From positions 1-25,011 of the forward strand of contig DEWA01000045.1 of NCBI GenBank assembly GCA_002363035.1: DNA of 25,011 nt, written 5' to 3'. Below are positions 15,196-23,853 of the stretch, in pieces. The notes under the pieces were generated by a model. It did no database searches and was not told the origin of the DNA. It was given only the letters and a program-made list of their open reading frames with translations. The stretch comes from Verrucomicrobia bacterium UBA3222 (GTDB lineage: Bacteria; Verrucomicrobiota; Verrucomicrobiia; Opitutales; UBA9783). Position 1 is the first letter of the stretch, and each line of letters begins with the position of its first letter. Position numbers and translations under genes: made by a program.

Positions 15196-15425
15196 CCCGC
15201 ACCGCCTGCGTTCTTTATGTACATTGTTTCACACGGCGACAACACCCGAACAGATTAAAAATTCGATAAACACTCAAACAACGCACGCGCATGCAAACAC
15301 CGCAAAAGCCGTTCTTACAAGAGCGATATCGCTTTATTTCCCTTTTGTTCGAAAAAGAAAAGGATCCACCGATCTTGCGCTTTCGACGCCTTTTTTCCTT
15401 TTTAGCAGTTCGACAAAAGCATGCC
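15196..15425. other. Intergenic region upstream of the bioW-bioF fusion
   Basis: The 230 bases between the rng stop and the bioW-bioF start carry a self-complementary GCGATATCGC (15322-15331). On the minus strand there is a weak promoter-like pair (TTGTTT, 17 bases, TTAATC). I see no BirA-type operator, no riboswitch-like structure and no clear terminator for rng. Confidence 0.35.
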
Positions 15426-17129
15426 TTACCCGTTCCGCACGACCTTGAAATTCTCCACGTGGACGTTCGGATCTGCCGCGAAATTCACTTTCACTGACCA
15501 TTGCGCTTCCAGGGCACTGAATTCCGACAGGCAATTTGCCAAAAGATAACTTTTCAGGTAAGGATTGAGGATGACGGTAAAGTCCCCGCCGTTCGTTGCG
15601 CGGCACTGACGAAACAGTTCGCGTTGAATTTGAAGCGACAGGTTCCGCGATGATTGCAAACGTCCTTCGCCGTTACAGTAGGGACAACAGGAATAAAGCT
15701 GACTGCGCAGGCTCTCTTTGTGACGCTGGCGGGAAATTTGAATCAGCCCCAGTTGGGTCACCGGGAATACCTGCACGCGCGCGGTGTCGTTCTCGAATTC
15801 CTTTTCTAGAAATTCATGCAACAGACGGCGGCTCTTCGGCTGACGCATATCGACGAAATCCACAATAATAATCCCGCCGATGTTCCGCAGGCGTACCTGA
15901 CGGGCAACTTCGCGCGCCGCTTCAAGATTTGCCTGAAAAATGAATTGCGACGGGTCGGCTTCGTTCATCTTGTGCGAAGAAGTGTTCACGTCGACCGACG
16001 TTAAGGCTTCCGTTTCCTGGATGACGATTTCGCCACCGGAGGGCAACGGCACGCGCTGCGAAAACATCTGTTCCAGTTGCAGTTCCACGCCGTAACGCTC
16101 GAAAATCGGAATCGGCTCTTTATAGAGGACAATCTTTTTTCGTAAATTCGGTGCCAAACGCTCCAATTTTTCCCTCAAATACTCATAATCCGCCTCGCTG
16201 TCAATCAACACGCGATCGACGTCGTCCGTCAGAAAATCGCGCACCGTTCGTTCCAACAAATTCGGTTCATGGTACACCATGCACGGACGTTCCGCGGCAG
16301 CGGCTTTCTGCTGCACCGTCTGCCAGGCATCGAGGAGAAACTGTAAATCACGGGTAATCTGTTTGACGGAAGCATCGGCGCACGACGTCCGAAAAATAAC
16401 GCCCATACCCTCCGGTAACGTTAATTTGTCCAACAGTTTTCTTAAACGGTCGCGGTCGCGCTTGCGGTCGATTTTGCGCGAAATACCGCATTGACGCGAA
16501 TGCGGCGTCAAAACGACATAACGCCCCGGCAACGTGATGTTCGTCGTCACGCGCGGCCCTTTGGAACCGATTTGGCTCTTGGTCACCTGCACCAGAATGT
16601 CGGTTCCGACGGGGATTTTCGCGGGCACGTCCGCCGTTAAAACACGTTCGCGATCGTTCGAATTGCCATCGCGGTTGATGACTTCGATGCCGTCATCGCC
16701 GTTGTTTTCGTTAAATCCTTCGCCGTTCAACAGCGGCAACACGTCCCAATAGTGAAGAAAGGCATTCTTTTCCTGCCCAATGTCCACAAACGCCGCCTTT
16801 AAGCCCGCTTCCAGGTTTTGAATTTTGCCCTTAAAAATCGCGCCGTGCAGATCCTGATTGTCGAGCGTATCCATTTCGAAGTGCTCCATCAGACCGTCGA
16901 CCAGCAATGCGACGCGTTTGTGGGGTAAAACGCCGTCAATGACGATCTCCGAATAACGCTTGTCGCGCTTGAAAAAATTCAAAATCCGTTGCAGAATGCC
17001 TTCATTTTCCTTCGAACGCTCCTTCGCCGCACTCTTTAAGGTTTCACGTTTGACTTCAACCGTCGCTTTTTTCTTCTTTTCAACGCACGGAATACCGTCG
17101 CTTTGTTTTTTCGATCTTAAATATGCCAT
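15426..17129 (-). CDS. rng: Ribonuclease G/E (Rne/Rng family)
   Basis: This endoribonuclease takes part in rRNA maturation and mRNA decay and prefers 5'-monophosphate RNA. The 567-residue protein begins with about 55 Lys/Glu-rich residues. An S1 RNA-binding domain follows (GAIFKGKIQNLEAGLKAAFVDIG and ending about residue 185, with an acidic Asn/Asp-rich insertion in a loop), then the 5'-sensor region. The catalytic domain has DVN with Asp380 and the VDFVDM motif (423-428), matching the Mg-binding acids of RNase E. A zinc-link motif CPYC has Cys482 and Cys485. It lacks the long disordered scaffold of E. coli RNase E, which fits RNase G. The start at 17129 is fixed by GGAGG six bases upstream. 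It precedes bioW-bioF, but the 230-base gap makes co-transcription uncertain. Confidence 0.95.
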   Translation of the reverse strand: MAYLRSKKQSDGIPCVEKKKKATVEVKRETLKSAAKERSKENEGILQRILNFFKRDKRYSEIVIDGVLPHKRVALLVDGLMEHFEMDTLDNQDLHGAIFKGKIQNLEAGLKAAFVDIGQEKNAFLHYWDVLPLLNGEGFNENNGDDGIEVINRDGNSNDRERVLTADVPAKIPVGTDILVQVTKSQIGSKGPRVTTNITLPGRYVVLTPHSRQCGISRKIDRKRDRDRLRKLLDKLTLPEGMGVIFRTSCADASVKQITRDLQFLLDAWQTVQQKAAAAERPCMVYHEPNLLERTVRDFLTDDVDRVLIDSEADYEYLREKLERLAPNLRKKIVLYKEPIPIFERYGVELQLEQMFSQRVPLPSGGEIVIQETEALTSVDVNTSSHKMNEADPSQFIFQANLEAAREVARQVRLRNIGGIIIVDFVDMRQPKSRRLLHEFLEKEFENDTARVQVFPVTQLGLIQISRQRHKESLRSQLYSCCPYCNGEGRLQSSRNLSLQIQRELFRQCRATNGGDFTVILNPYLKSYLLANCLSEFSALEAQWSVKVNFAADPNVHVENFKVVRNG

Positions 17130-17294
17130 TTATTTCCTCCGTATCGCTTCCTTCAACGTACCGACATGCCTTTATATCGCATGTACGGCAGGCTCCGCCG
17201 ATCCTTCCGTTTTCTTGTCTTTTCACCGCTTTTTAACAACCGCAACACGTTTTCGGCAAAATTTTCACAAAAGCACCGACTCTGTACAAAAAAA

Positions 17295-18626
17295 TCACCC
17301 TTTTACCCAACCGTCCGTCTGTCGAAACCGATACACGCTCTGCACCAACCCCTGCGCAAAACAGCAGGTCAGCAGAAACGAACCGCCGTAGCTGAGAAAC
17401 GGCGCCGGCAAACCGGTAATCGGCATCAGCCCGAGCGTCATTCCGACGTTGATCCACACGTGGCTCATCATCAGCAATCCGACACCGACGCACAGATAAC
17501 ATCCCAAACGGTCGCGCGCCGTCAGAGCGACCCCAAGATCAGCGAAAACGAGAAGCGCATAGAGCGCAAGCACAAAACAGGAGCCGCACAGACCCGTTTC
17601 TTCCGCCAGAACGGAAAAAATAAAATCATCCAACGACGCCGCTTTCGGCAAAAATCCCAAACGCGCCTGTGTGTTGTGCCGCCAGCCTTTGCCGAATAAA
17701 CCGCCCGATCCGACGGCGATCAGCGACTGTTTCCGATGCCAACCGACTTTGACACCATCGGGATCGATTGCCGTCGGCACGGCAAACGCCAAAATGCGGT
17801 TGCGTTGGTAATCTTTCAGCGGCAAAAAGGGCTTCAGGCGCGACGGTTGTTGCCGAAGATAACAATAATAACCGCGCGTATCGCAGGCAATGAGCGTTAA
17901 AGCAATCATGAAAAGCAAAAACAAGCCGAAGAAAAACTTTAACGTCAGTCGGGAGACGAACAATAAACCAAAAACCAATACCGGAATGACCATCGCGGAA
18001 CCGAGATCCGGTTGCAGAAAAATAAGAAAAAAAGAACATGCACCGACGAAACACACAAAACCCAATGTCGGTAAAGCTTCGCGCCATGTTTTCAGCCGAC
18101 TGCGCATGAGCGTTGCGGAAATCAACAGCAAGGTGGTAAGTTTGCAAACGTCCGACGGCTGAAAGGTAATCCCCAAATTCAGCCAACGGCGACTGCCGCC
18201 GATACGGCGTCCCAGCGGCGTCCACAACAACAACAACAAAACGACGGAACCCGCATAAAAAAGGTGCGCGCGGACGGAAAACCAATGGTAAGGAATTTTG
18301 GCGGTCACATAATACACGATGCCGCCCAAACACAGCCATATTACCTGCGCTTTCCACTTGTGACCGCCGCCGTCCTGCTGAACGGCGTACATAAAAGCAA
18401 TCCCGATGAGGCTCAATATCAGCATGACGCACGGCGTCACGCGATCCCACGGAAGCGGTTTTTTATCCAAAAATTTCCACTGTTCCTTCCAAAACCGCAG
18501 ACGTTCGCGCCACATGAAGCACAACCGCATCCAAGGTCGCGGTTCGTCGCGGGAAATGAACGTTGTCGGAACGATGCACGATTTTCGTCGAATGATACGG
18601 GAAAGATACTTTTTAATTGTCCGCAT
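17295..18626 (-). CDS. rodA: Rod-shape peptidoglycan glycosyltransferase RodA (SEDS family)
   Basis: RodA polymerises lipid II into glycan strands in the elongation machinery of the inner membrane, usually with PBP2. From this start the protein has 443 residues and about ten membrane segments. SEDS-type signatures are visible: RWLNLGITFQPSDVCKL near the second third, FLQPDLGSAMV, a HRKQSLIAVGSGGLFGKG loop, DDFIFSVLAEETG and the late GLPAPFLSYGGS motif. It is RodA rather than FtsW because of the DFIFSVLAEE context and its housekeeping neighbours; FtsW is the alternative. The N-terminus is uncertain: ATG codons at 18692, 18626, 18530 and 18515 are in frame, none has a good ribosome site, and the first would overlap folE. 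The 18626 start leaves a 22-base gap after the folE fusion gene, suggesting co-transcription. Confidence 0.88.
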   Translation of the reverse strand: MRTIKKYLSRIIRRKSCIVPTTFISRDEPRPWMRLCFMWRERLRFWKEQWKFLDKKPLPWDRVTPCVMLILSLIGIAFMYAVQQDGGGHKWKAQVIWLCLGGIVYYVTAKIPYHWFSVRAHLFYAGSVVLLLLLWTPLGRRIGGSRRWLNLGITFQPSDVCKLTTLLLISATLMRSRLKTWREALPTLGFVCFVGACSFFLIFLQPDLGSAMVIPVLVFGLLFVSRLTLKFFFGLFLLFMIALTLIACDTRGYYCYLRQQPSRLKPFLPLKDYQRNRILAFAVPTAIDPDGVKVGWHRKQSLIAVGSGGLFGKGWRHNTQARLGFLPKAASLDDFIFSVLAEETGLCGSCFVLALYALLVFADLGVALTARDRLGCYLCVGVGLLMMSHVWINVGMTLGLMPITGLPAPFLSYGGSFLLTCCFAQGLVQSVYRFRQTDGWVKG

Positions 18627-18648
18627 CCGTGTTACAAAGTACACGCTT

Positions 18649-19641
18649 TTAAAAATCCCCGTACGTAAAGCGACTGTTTTGCAACAATGCATGCGACAAA
18701 GATTTGACCAACGTCACGCGTATCTTTGCCTGTTTATGCTGTGTTTTCAAAAACGTTTGTATTGCCGAATAAATCGCCCGAACGGCATACTCCAACAACT
18801 GAAACCGTCGTTGCAGAACGGTTTCTTTCAAATACGTTATCAACGCATCGTAATCAACCGTGGAACTTAGATCGTCATCGTCTCCATAATGTTGCGGCAG
18901 TTGCAATTCCAACGTTAACGTAACGGGCGTTGTTCGCATTTGCTCCTCCGAATAACAGCCGATCTTTAACGGAAATTCCTTTGTGGTGACCGTCAAAAGT
19001 CCGCACTCGGCTTCGTTACCCGTTTCCGCCGAAACATCCCAATCTTTTTGATCTGCCGCGGTGTTGTCCGTACACAAGCACGTCCTACGATATGCCCCAT
19101 CCGACGCCGATGGTCGCGGAAAACCTTCGATCGGTTCACCGAAACGGTAAAAGGTGCGCATTTTTGAGTTGTATCGTTGAACGCCGCGCATGGCGACGCA
19201 CAGATGTTCGCCGATTATTTCCACAAAAACAGCGCGCGCACTCGTCACTTCACGAATGCTTTCGCCGATCTGTTGCGTCAAACGCTCCTGCAACTGCAAA
19301 CGACGGGCAAACAGATTGACGATACGGTAAAGCTTCGAAACCCCGAGTACCTTTCCGTTTGGGATATAGGCGATCGTGCAATGTCCGAAGAACGGCAACA
19401 AGTGGTGCTCGCAGAGGGAAAAAAAGGGTATATTTTCGACGACCACGGGTGCGTCATTGGTACATTCGAACAGTGCGCCGTTGACGACTTCCTCCAATGT
19501 TTGATGATAACCCTGCGTCAGTTCTTCGAAAGCCTCCAAAAAACGTTGCGGTGTTTTTTGCAAACCTTCCCGTTGCGGATCTTCGCCGCAACGTTCGAAA
19601 AGTTGTTTCAAACATTCGCGAACAATCGGTGGTTCATCCAT
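18649..19641 (-). CDS. folE: Fusion: GTP cyclohydrolase I (FolE) plus FolB-like dihydroneopterin aldolase domain
   Basis: The 330-residue protein makes 7,8-dihydroneopterin triphosphate from GTP, the first folate step. Residues 1 to about 170 are FolE, with zinc ligands Cys77 and His80 in CEHH and Cys148 in HLCVAMRG, and the GVSKLYRIV and ERLTQQIG segments. The usual Ser-x-Thr-x-Thr stretch after the RG motif is altered to SKMRT. After a 50-residue linker, residues 226 to about 320 resemble FolB. Glu232/233, Tyr264 in VDYDAL, Glu284 in LLEYAV and Lys313 align with catalytic residues of dihydroneopterin aldolase; a FolX epimerase role is the alternative. The pathway's phosphate-removal step lies between the two activities and is not encoded here. 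The ribosome site is weak. The gene is divergent from mnmE across the putative origin and leads into rodA. Confidence 0.9.
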   Translation of the reverse strand: MDEPPIVRECLKQLFERCGEDPQREGLQKTPQRFLEAFEELTQGYHQTLEEVVNGALFECTNDAPVVVENIPFFSLCEHHLLPFFGHCTIAYIPNGKVLGVSKLYRIVNLFARRLQLQERLTQQIGESIREVTSARAVFVEIIGEHLCVAMRGVQRYNSKMRTFYRFGEPIEGFPRPSASDGAYRRTCLCTDNTAADQKDWDVSAETGNEAECGLLTVTTKEFPLKIGCYSEEQMRTTPVTLTLELQLPQHYGDDDDLSSTVDYDALITYLKETVLQRRFQLLEYAVRAIYSAIQTFLKTQHKQAKIRVTLVKSLSHALLQNSRFTYGDF

Positions 19642-19680
19642 TGTTTTTTTTCTAACATTTTTCGACGAAACCGTAGAGCT

Positions 19681-19716
19681 TTTTATAAGAATAGATTTTT
19701 AATTTTAAAAATTAAC
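19681..19716. other. AT-rich tract, candidate DNA unwinding element
   Basis: A 36-base stretch is almost entirely A and T, including runs of five T, four A and five A. It lies directly beside the DnaA-box-like cluster and next to folE. Origins commonly place an unwinding element beside such boxes. It could equally hold the folE promoter. Confidence 0.45.
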
Positions 19717-19730
19717 CGTCTTCTTATACG

Positions 19731-19905
19731 TGTGAATAACTTTATCTTCGACTATCGATCCTTGTTGTGAACAGCGACGGCGGTGAATAAAACGCTGTTA
19801 ATGTAATGTGAATAAGTGAGGACGACGGTGAATAAAAATCTGCCTTTCCGAGTTATCGACAGTTTTAACAGCCGTTATTTCTGACTTATCCACCGATTAT
19901 TCACA
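19731..19905. other. Cluster of DnaA-box-like nonamers; candidate chromosomal origin oriC
   Basis: Compared with the consensus TTATCCACA, I find seven nonamers with one or two mismatches. On the minus strand TTATTCACA reads at 19731-19739 and 19807-19815, and TTATTCACC at 19782-19790 and 19827-19835. On the plus strand TTATCGACA is at 19853-19861, TTATCCACC at 19886-19894 and TTATTCACA at 19897-19905. The boxes are in two convergent groups. Genes flanking the gap point away on both sides, and mnmE is an origin neighbour in many bacteria. In two sampled 60-base lines the plus strand has 18 C and 12 G on the left (19561-19620) and 18 G and 12 C on the right (21361-21420). dnaA itself is not in the window. 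Coding direction can also produce that skew. Confidence 0.68.
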
Positions 19906-19913
19906 ACGGATGA

Positions 19914-21470
19914 GTGCTTGCGAATACGTCGTTTTCGGAATTTGATAATCGCGTGGACACCATCGCGGCACTTTCAACCCCTTACGGCGTTTCGGGCATC
20001 GCCGTGGTGCGTTTCAGCGGTTCGGACTGCGAACGATTGGCACGAGAGATTTTCGAGAAAGAAACCTTTGAGGCGCGTCGGGTATATCATGGGTTTTACC
20101 GTTTGATCTCGGGCGAAGTTTTGGATGAGGTCATTTGGACGTTTTTTGAAAAAAATGCTTCCTACACGGGAGAACCGATGCTGGAAATTTCCTGCCACGG
20201 CAATCCGCTGATTGTGCGTCAATTATTAAAAGATGCGTTTCAACGCGGCTGTCGGCAGGCAGAACCCGGGGAATTTACGCGCCGCGCGTTTCTCAATCAC
20301 AAAATCGATCTCTGTCGTGCCGAAGCGGTCGCGGATGTCATTCACGCGCAATCGTTGCAGGCTCTTACGCTGGCGCAAAAGCAATTATCGGGATCTTTCA
20401 GTCGGAAAATCGAAAATTTTATTCAACAGCTGACCGATCAGATTGCCGTAATTGAGGCATACCTGGATTTTCCCGAGGAGGATTTGCCGGAGGAAGATCG
20501 CAAACGTTTTTTGGAGCAGCAAAATTCTCTCATACAAACCATTGAACATCTTTTGCGCGCGCACGAAGCTTATGTGCCGCTGAAAGACGGTATTCGCACG
20601 GTGATTGTCGGATTGCCGAACGCCGGGAAAAGTACGCTTTTTAACCGATTGCTTGGATTTGAACGCGCGATTGTCAGTTCCATCCCGGGAACGACGCGCG
20701 ATTTTATTGCCGAAACGTTGTCGCTTGAACCCTACGCCCTGCGTTTGGTGGATACGGCGGGTTTGCGCGATACCGACAACGACATTGAACGCCTGGGTAT
20801 TGAACAAACGCGGGAACAGCTTCAAAAGGCGGATTTAATCTTGTGGGTTATCGACGGTTCGCAGCCGTGGAATGGAGATTTGGAGGCTTTAAAGGGAAAA
20901 TTGCCCGCCGAAAAAACTTTTATTTTGCTCAATAAAGTCGATTGCGGATTGCATTCGTCGGTGGCGGAAAAATTTCCGAATGCCGAAGATGTACTCCGAG
21001 TGTTGAAGGCAAAAGAAGAGGGTAGTTCGACGATTGCGGGGAATAAAGAAGCAGAGGGGTCTGTTTTTGAGAAAAAGGAAATAATGCAACAAAAGGAAGC
21101 CGTATGTTTATCCGATTCGGAGAAAAAGCAAATATCTTCCGACGGTTTTCCTTCGCCCGTTTTGGTACTTTCCCTTAAAGACGAAACCTGTCTGCCGCTG
21201 TTGAGACAACGGTTAAAGGCATTCCTGGATGAACGCTACGAAGATGTTTCGAACGTCGGTTTCCTGGTGCATGAACGGCATGCGGAAGCCTTGCAATCGG
21301 CGTACACAGCATTGCAACATGCTTCGACGCTTTTGGAACAAAAGAATTCGGACGATTGTTTGGCGGCGGATTTAAAGGAAGCTTTACATTCCTTGGAAGC
21401 CATTGTCGGACGCGTCGATTACGAGCAGGTGCTCGATAAGGTTTTTTCGAAGTTTTGTATCGGGAAATAA
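19914..21470 (+). CDS. mnmE: tRNA modification GTPase MnmE (TrmE)
   Basis: MnmE is the GTPase partner of MnmG in modifying U34 of tRNAs. The 518-residue protein has an N-terminal folate-binding domain (DTIAALSTPYGVSGIAVVRFSG), a helical region (EFTRRAFLNHKIDL, AEAVADVIHA) and an inserted G domain. The P-loop VGLPNAGKST is at about 232-241, SIPGTTRD follows, DTAG is the switch 2 motif and NKVD is at 340-343. The C-terminus ends FCIGK with the catalytic Cys515. The protein is longer than the usual 450-460 residues because about 55 extra charged residues lie between NKVD and the LSLK segment near 420. The start is a GTG with no strong ribosome site; a GTG at 19953 would begin at VDTIAAL. The box cluster ends nine bases upstream, so initiation and mnmE transcription could interact. 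Confidence 0.95.
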   Translation: MLANTSFSEFDNRVDTIAALSTPYGVSGIAVVRFSGSDCERLAREIFEKETFEARRVYHGFYRLISGEVLDEVIWTFFEKNASYTGEPMLEISCHGNPLIVRQLLKDAFQRGCRQAEPGEFTRRAFLNHKIDLCRAEAVADVIHAQSLQALTLAQKQLSGSFSRKIENFIQQLTDQIAVIEAYLDFPEEDLPEEDRKRFLEQQNSLIQTIEHLLRAHEAYVPLKDGIRTVIVGLPNAGKSTLFNRLLGFERAIVSSIPGTTRDFIAETLSLEPYALRLVDTAGLRDTDNDIERLGIEQTREQLQKADLILWVIDGSQPWNGDLEALKGKLPAEKTFILLNKVDCGLHSSVAEKFPNAEDVLRVLKAKEEGSSTIAGNKEAEGSVFEKKEIMQQKEAVCLSDSEKKQISSDGFPSPVLVLSLKDETCLPLLRQRLKAFLDERYEDVSNVGFLVHERHAEALQSAYTALQHASTLLEQKNSDDCLAADLKEALHSLEAIVGRVDYEQVLDKVFSKFCIGK

Positions 21471-21686
21471 GCGATTTGTAATGATAATGAAAAATGTCGG
21501 AACTGACCTGCCAGTTAGCACCTCTGAATTAGATCTGTCTCTCGGTATTGTATACGAATATTATTCTTGAACAAATAGTGATAATGAATATAAAATAAAC
21601 CGTCTATGTTCATTAATTTACACAAAAACATATTGCCTGAAATACAAGGATATATTTGAAGCACTTTACACTGGTTTAATTGTTTG
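21471..21686. other. Intergenic region before the antiporter gene
   Basis: A small hairpin (AACTG, six bases, CAGTT) lies at 21508-21523, about 40 bases after the mnmE stop, with no T run behind it. The rest is AT-rich and presumably holds the antiporter promoter, but no convincing -35/-10 pair stands out. Confidence 0.35.
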
Positions 21687-23051
21687 ATGAAAGAAACTAT
21701 TATTGTTCAGGACAAAATCGCTTCTTTTCATAAACAAGCTGACGACGATTTTCCCGAGCCGTGGCGGCAGTCAAGCGGCAAAGCACTGATTCCGTTCGTC
21801 GTTTTTGTGATCTTTTATTTCGGTTTTGCGCTGATCACGAGGGGTTTTTATAAGGTGCCGATGACGGTGGCATTTTTGGTTTCCTCGGCGGCGGCATTGT
21901 GTCTGAACCGAAGGGAGAAATTAAGCCGAAAAATCGAATTGTTTGCCTTCGGGATGGGGCATCGGGACATCATGATCATGTGTTTGGTGTTTGTGTTGGC
22001 GGGGGCGTTCACGGCAACCGCAAAAGCCATCGGCGGCGTGGAAGCGGCGATGGCGGTCGCGCGGGCGTTCGTTCCGTCGCAATTCATGCTGTCAGGGTTG
22101 TTTGTCGTGAGCGGATGTATTTCGCTGGCGATGGGAACGTCGTGCGGAACGATTGCGGCAATGATCCCGATTGCCGTGTCGTTATCGCAAAATTTGGGAT
22201 TGAATGCGCATTTTGCGGCGGGTGCCGTCGTCGGAGGATCGATGTTCGGCGATAATTTGTCACTGATTTCGGATACCACCATCGCGGCAACGCGAACGCA
22301 GGGCGTGGAAATGCGCGACAAAATGTTGTGTAATCTGAGAATTGTCGCCCTGCCGGCACTTGCCTGCGTGTGTTTATATGCCCTGCCGATGTTTTCAACG
22401 CCCGCAGACGTTGTTGCCGAAACTTCCGCGTTGACGGTCGAACGATGGATAAAAGTACTGCCGTACATCTTTCTTTTTACTCTCGGACTGTGCGGTCAAA
22501 ATGTTATGGGCTTGTTGTTCCTCGGAACGATTTTCAATGTGATCATCGGATGTGCGCACGGAAACTTTTCGCTTTTGGATGCTTTTTCGATTATCGGAGA
22601 CGGGACGACGGAAATGGCTCCGACGATCATTATTTCGCTGTTGGCGGGCGGTATGCTAGCACTGGTGCGCTACAACGGCGGGATTGAGTTTGTCATTCGA
22701 GCGACGGGGCGGTGGATTAAAAGCCGTCGCACCTGCGAGCTGGGTATTTGCTTCCTGACGGGTCTGATGAATTTGTTCACCGCCAATAACACGATTGCGA
22801 TTATCACCTCCGGACAGCTGGCAAAGGAGCTCGGTCATCGCTACGGCGTCAACCCGAAACGCATCGCAAGCCTGCTGGATACAACTTCGTGCATCGTCCA
22901 GGGGCTTATTCCCTACGGCGCACAAATTCTCATTGCAACGGGTTTATCGACCGCCGTGCAACTGAGTGCGTTTGATATCGTACGCGGCTCGTTTTATCCG
23001 TATTTGATGGCGGCGGGGGTGATGTGGAAAATAATGGGAAAATTTAAATAG
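21687..23051 (+). CDS. nhaC: NhaC-family Na+/H+ antiporter
   Basis: The 454-residue protein is an inner-membrane transporter with about eleven or twelve hydrophobic segments. The family pattern GDNLSLISDTTIAATRTQGVEMRDK (about residues 189-213, with the DTT stretch expected to lie at the ion site) is clear. Supporting segments are AMGTSCGTIAAMIPIA and GLIPYGAQ. Such proteins exchange sodium for protons, and some relatives such as MleN couple sodium to malate and lactate. The C-terminal third contains FTANNTIAIITSGQLAK, which fits the NhaC family. The ATG at 21687 is preferred over a TTG immediately before it. The ribosome site is poor. It is separated from mnmE by 216 bases and is probably transcribed alone. 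Substrate could be Na+ or a carboxylate, so the exact name is tentative. Confidence 0.88.
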   Translation: MKETIIVQDKIASFHKQADDDFPEPWRQSSGKALIPFVVFVIFYFGFALITRGFYKVPMTVAFLVSSAAALCLNRREKLSRKIELFAFGMGHRDIMIMCLVFVLAGAFTATAKAIGGVEAAMAVARAFVPSQFMLSGLFVVSGCISLAMGTSCGTIAAMIPIAVSLSQNLGLNAHFAAGAVVGGSMFGDNLSLISDTTIAATRTQGVEMRDKMLCNLRIVALPALACVCLYALPMFSTPADVVAETSALTVERWIKVLPYIFLFTLGLCGQNVMGLLFLGTIFNVIIGCAHGNFSLLDAFSIIGDGTTEMAPTIIISLLAGGMLALVRYNGGIEFVIRATGRWIKSRRTCELGICFLTGLMNLFTANNTIAIITSGQLAKELGHRYGVNPKRIASLLDTTSCIVQGLIPYGAQILIATGLSTAVQLSAFDIVRGSFYPYLMAAGVMWKIMGKFK

Positions 23052-23568
23052 AGAATAGAGTTTTCTGATTTTTCCTACCTTCTAAAAAAGAGTGCTAATA
23101 CCGTTTGTTTTATCTGTGATAGAAATTCAGAATTAATGAAGGTGAGTTTTTTACTTACAACCCATCATACTAAAAGATCTGGTTAAATTTTATATTGACA
23201 ACGAATGATAAAAGTTAAAATTAACAGCACTATTACCTTCATCTTGTATCATACTATTTTACAGGAGTCAAGTATAATTGTGGAAAGTAGAAAATATAAT
23301 CTCGAGAGATATGCAGTTGTTTTGTATATTGAATTTCGTGTGAGATGTTTGTTGAAAGAACTTTCTTTTTCCGAAAAATTTGGTTCTTCTAAGTAGAACA
23401 ACAAGGTTGGGAAGAATCCGCGCTTATTTTGAACAATCACTCAAAAGTGGATCAAAATCTTTTTGCAGATTTAGCTATGTTTGTGAAAGGTGTCTTTTGG
23501 TCTCCTCCTTCACAAAAACGACTTGCCAACCCCTCTCTCCTCCTTCATCCTGGAATCAGTTTTCCTTT
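23052..23568. other. Gene-poor 517-base gap before tRNA-Tyr
   Basis: The stretch is AT-rich. It holds only short open frames without ribosome sites, such as 23205-23396 (63 codons), and two small self-complementary spots (GAAAG/CTTTC at about 23354-23365 and GTTCT/AGAAC at about 23384-23400). I see no recognisable gene, RNA or transposon end. It may be the decayed remnant of a gene or simply a long regulatory gap. The tRNA promoter is not obvious. Confidence 0.45.
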
Positions 23569-23655
23569 GGTAGGATATCCAAGTGGCTAAAGGGCGCAGA
23601 CTGTAAATCTGTCAGGGTTTTCCTTTCGGGGGTTCGAATCCCTCTCCTACCACCA
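23569..23655 (+). tRNA. tRNA-Tyr (anticodon GTA), CCA encoded
   Basis: Acceptor GGTAGGA (23569-23575) pairs perfectly with TCCTACC (23645-23651), followed by discriminator A and an encoded CCA ending at 23655. The anticodon arm GCAGA and TCTGT flanks the loop CTGTAAA with GTA at 23603-23605. A TTCGAAT T loop and an extended variable arm of about 14 bases fit a class II tyrosine tRNA. A strong terminator lies 150 bases downstream. Confidence 0.96.
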
Positions 23656-23802
23656 GATCGGGCGGTGTACCATTGGCGCGTCGTTTTCGGGCGGTTTGGT
23701 TGTTTTGGGGTTCCACCATTCCTTCGCGTTTTTTGTTTTTTTCGTTCTCGCGATGTTTTTTTGTTTTGTCTTGCGCAGACGTCCTTTGGGAATTTGTTCA
23801 TA

Positions 23803-23835
23803 AAAAAAACACCCGCGATAAGCGGGTGTTTTTTC
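23803..23835. terminator. Strong bidirectional rho-independent terminator
   Basis: AACACCCGC (23808-23816) and GCGGGTGTT (23822-23830) form a 9-base GC-rich stem with loop GATAA. An A run precedes and a T run follows the stem, giving U tracts for both strands. It can end the tRNA-Tyr transcript from the left and the minus-strand gene from the right. Confidence 0.92.
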
Positions 23836-23853
23836 GGATAAAGGTGCTCCGAA

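Noticed and set aside
15196..15425. BirA-type biotin operator upstream of bioW-bioF
   Set aside because: I looked for paired TTGTAAAC/GTTTACAA-like arms and found only unpaired partial matches such as TTGTTTCAC.
17626..18450. A 274-codon minus-strand frame within rodA
   Set aside because: It is an alternative frame of the RodA gene, and the RodA frame carries the SEDS motifs.
23205..23396. A 63-codon frame in the gap before tRNA-Tyr
   Set aside because: There is no ribosome site before the ATG, the translation shows no motif, and the region is AT-rich with many chance frames.
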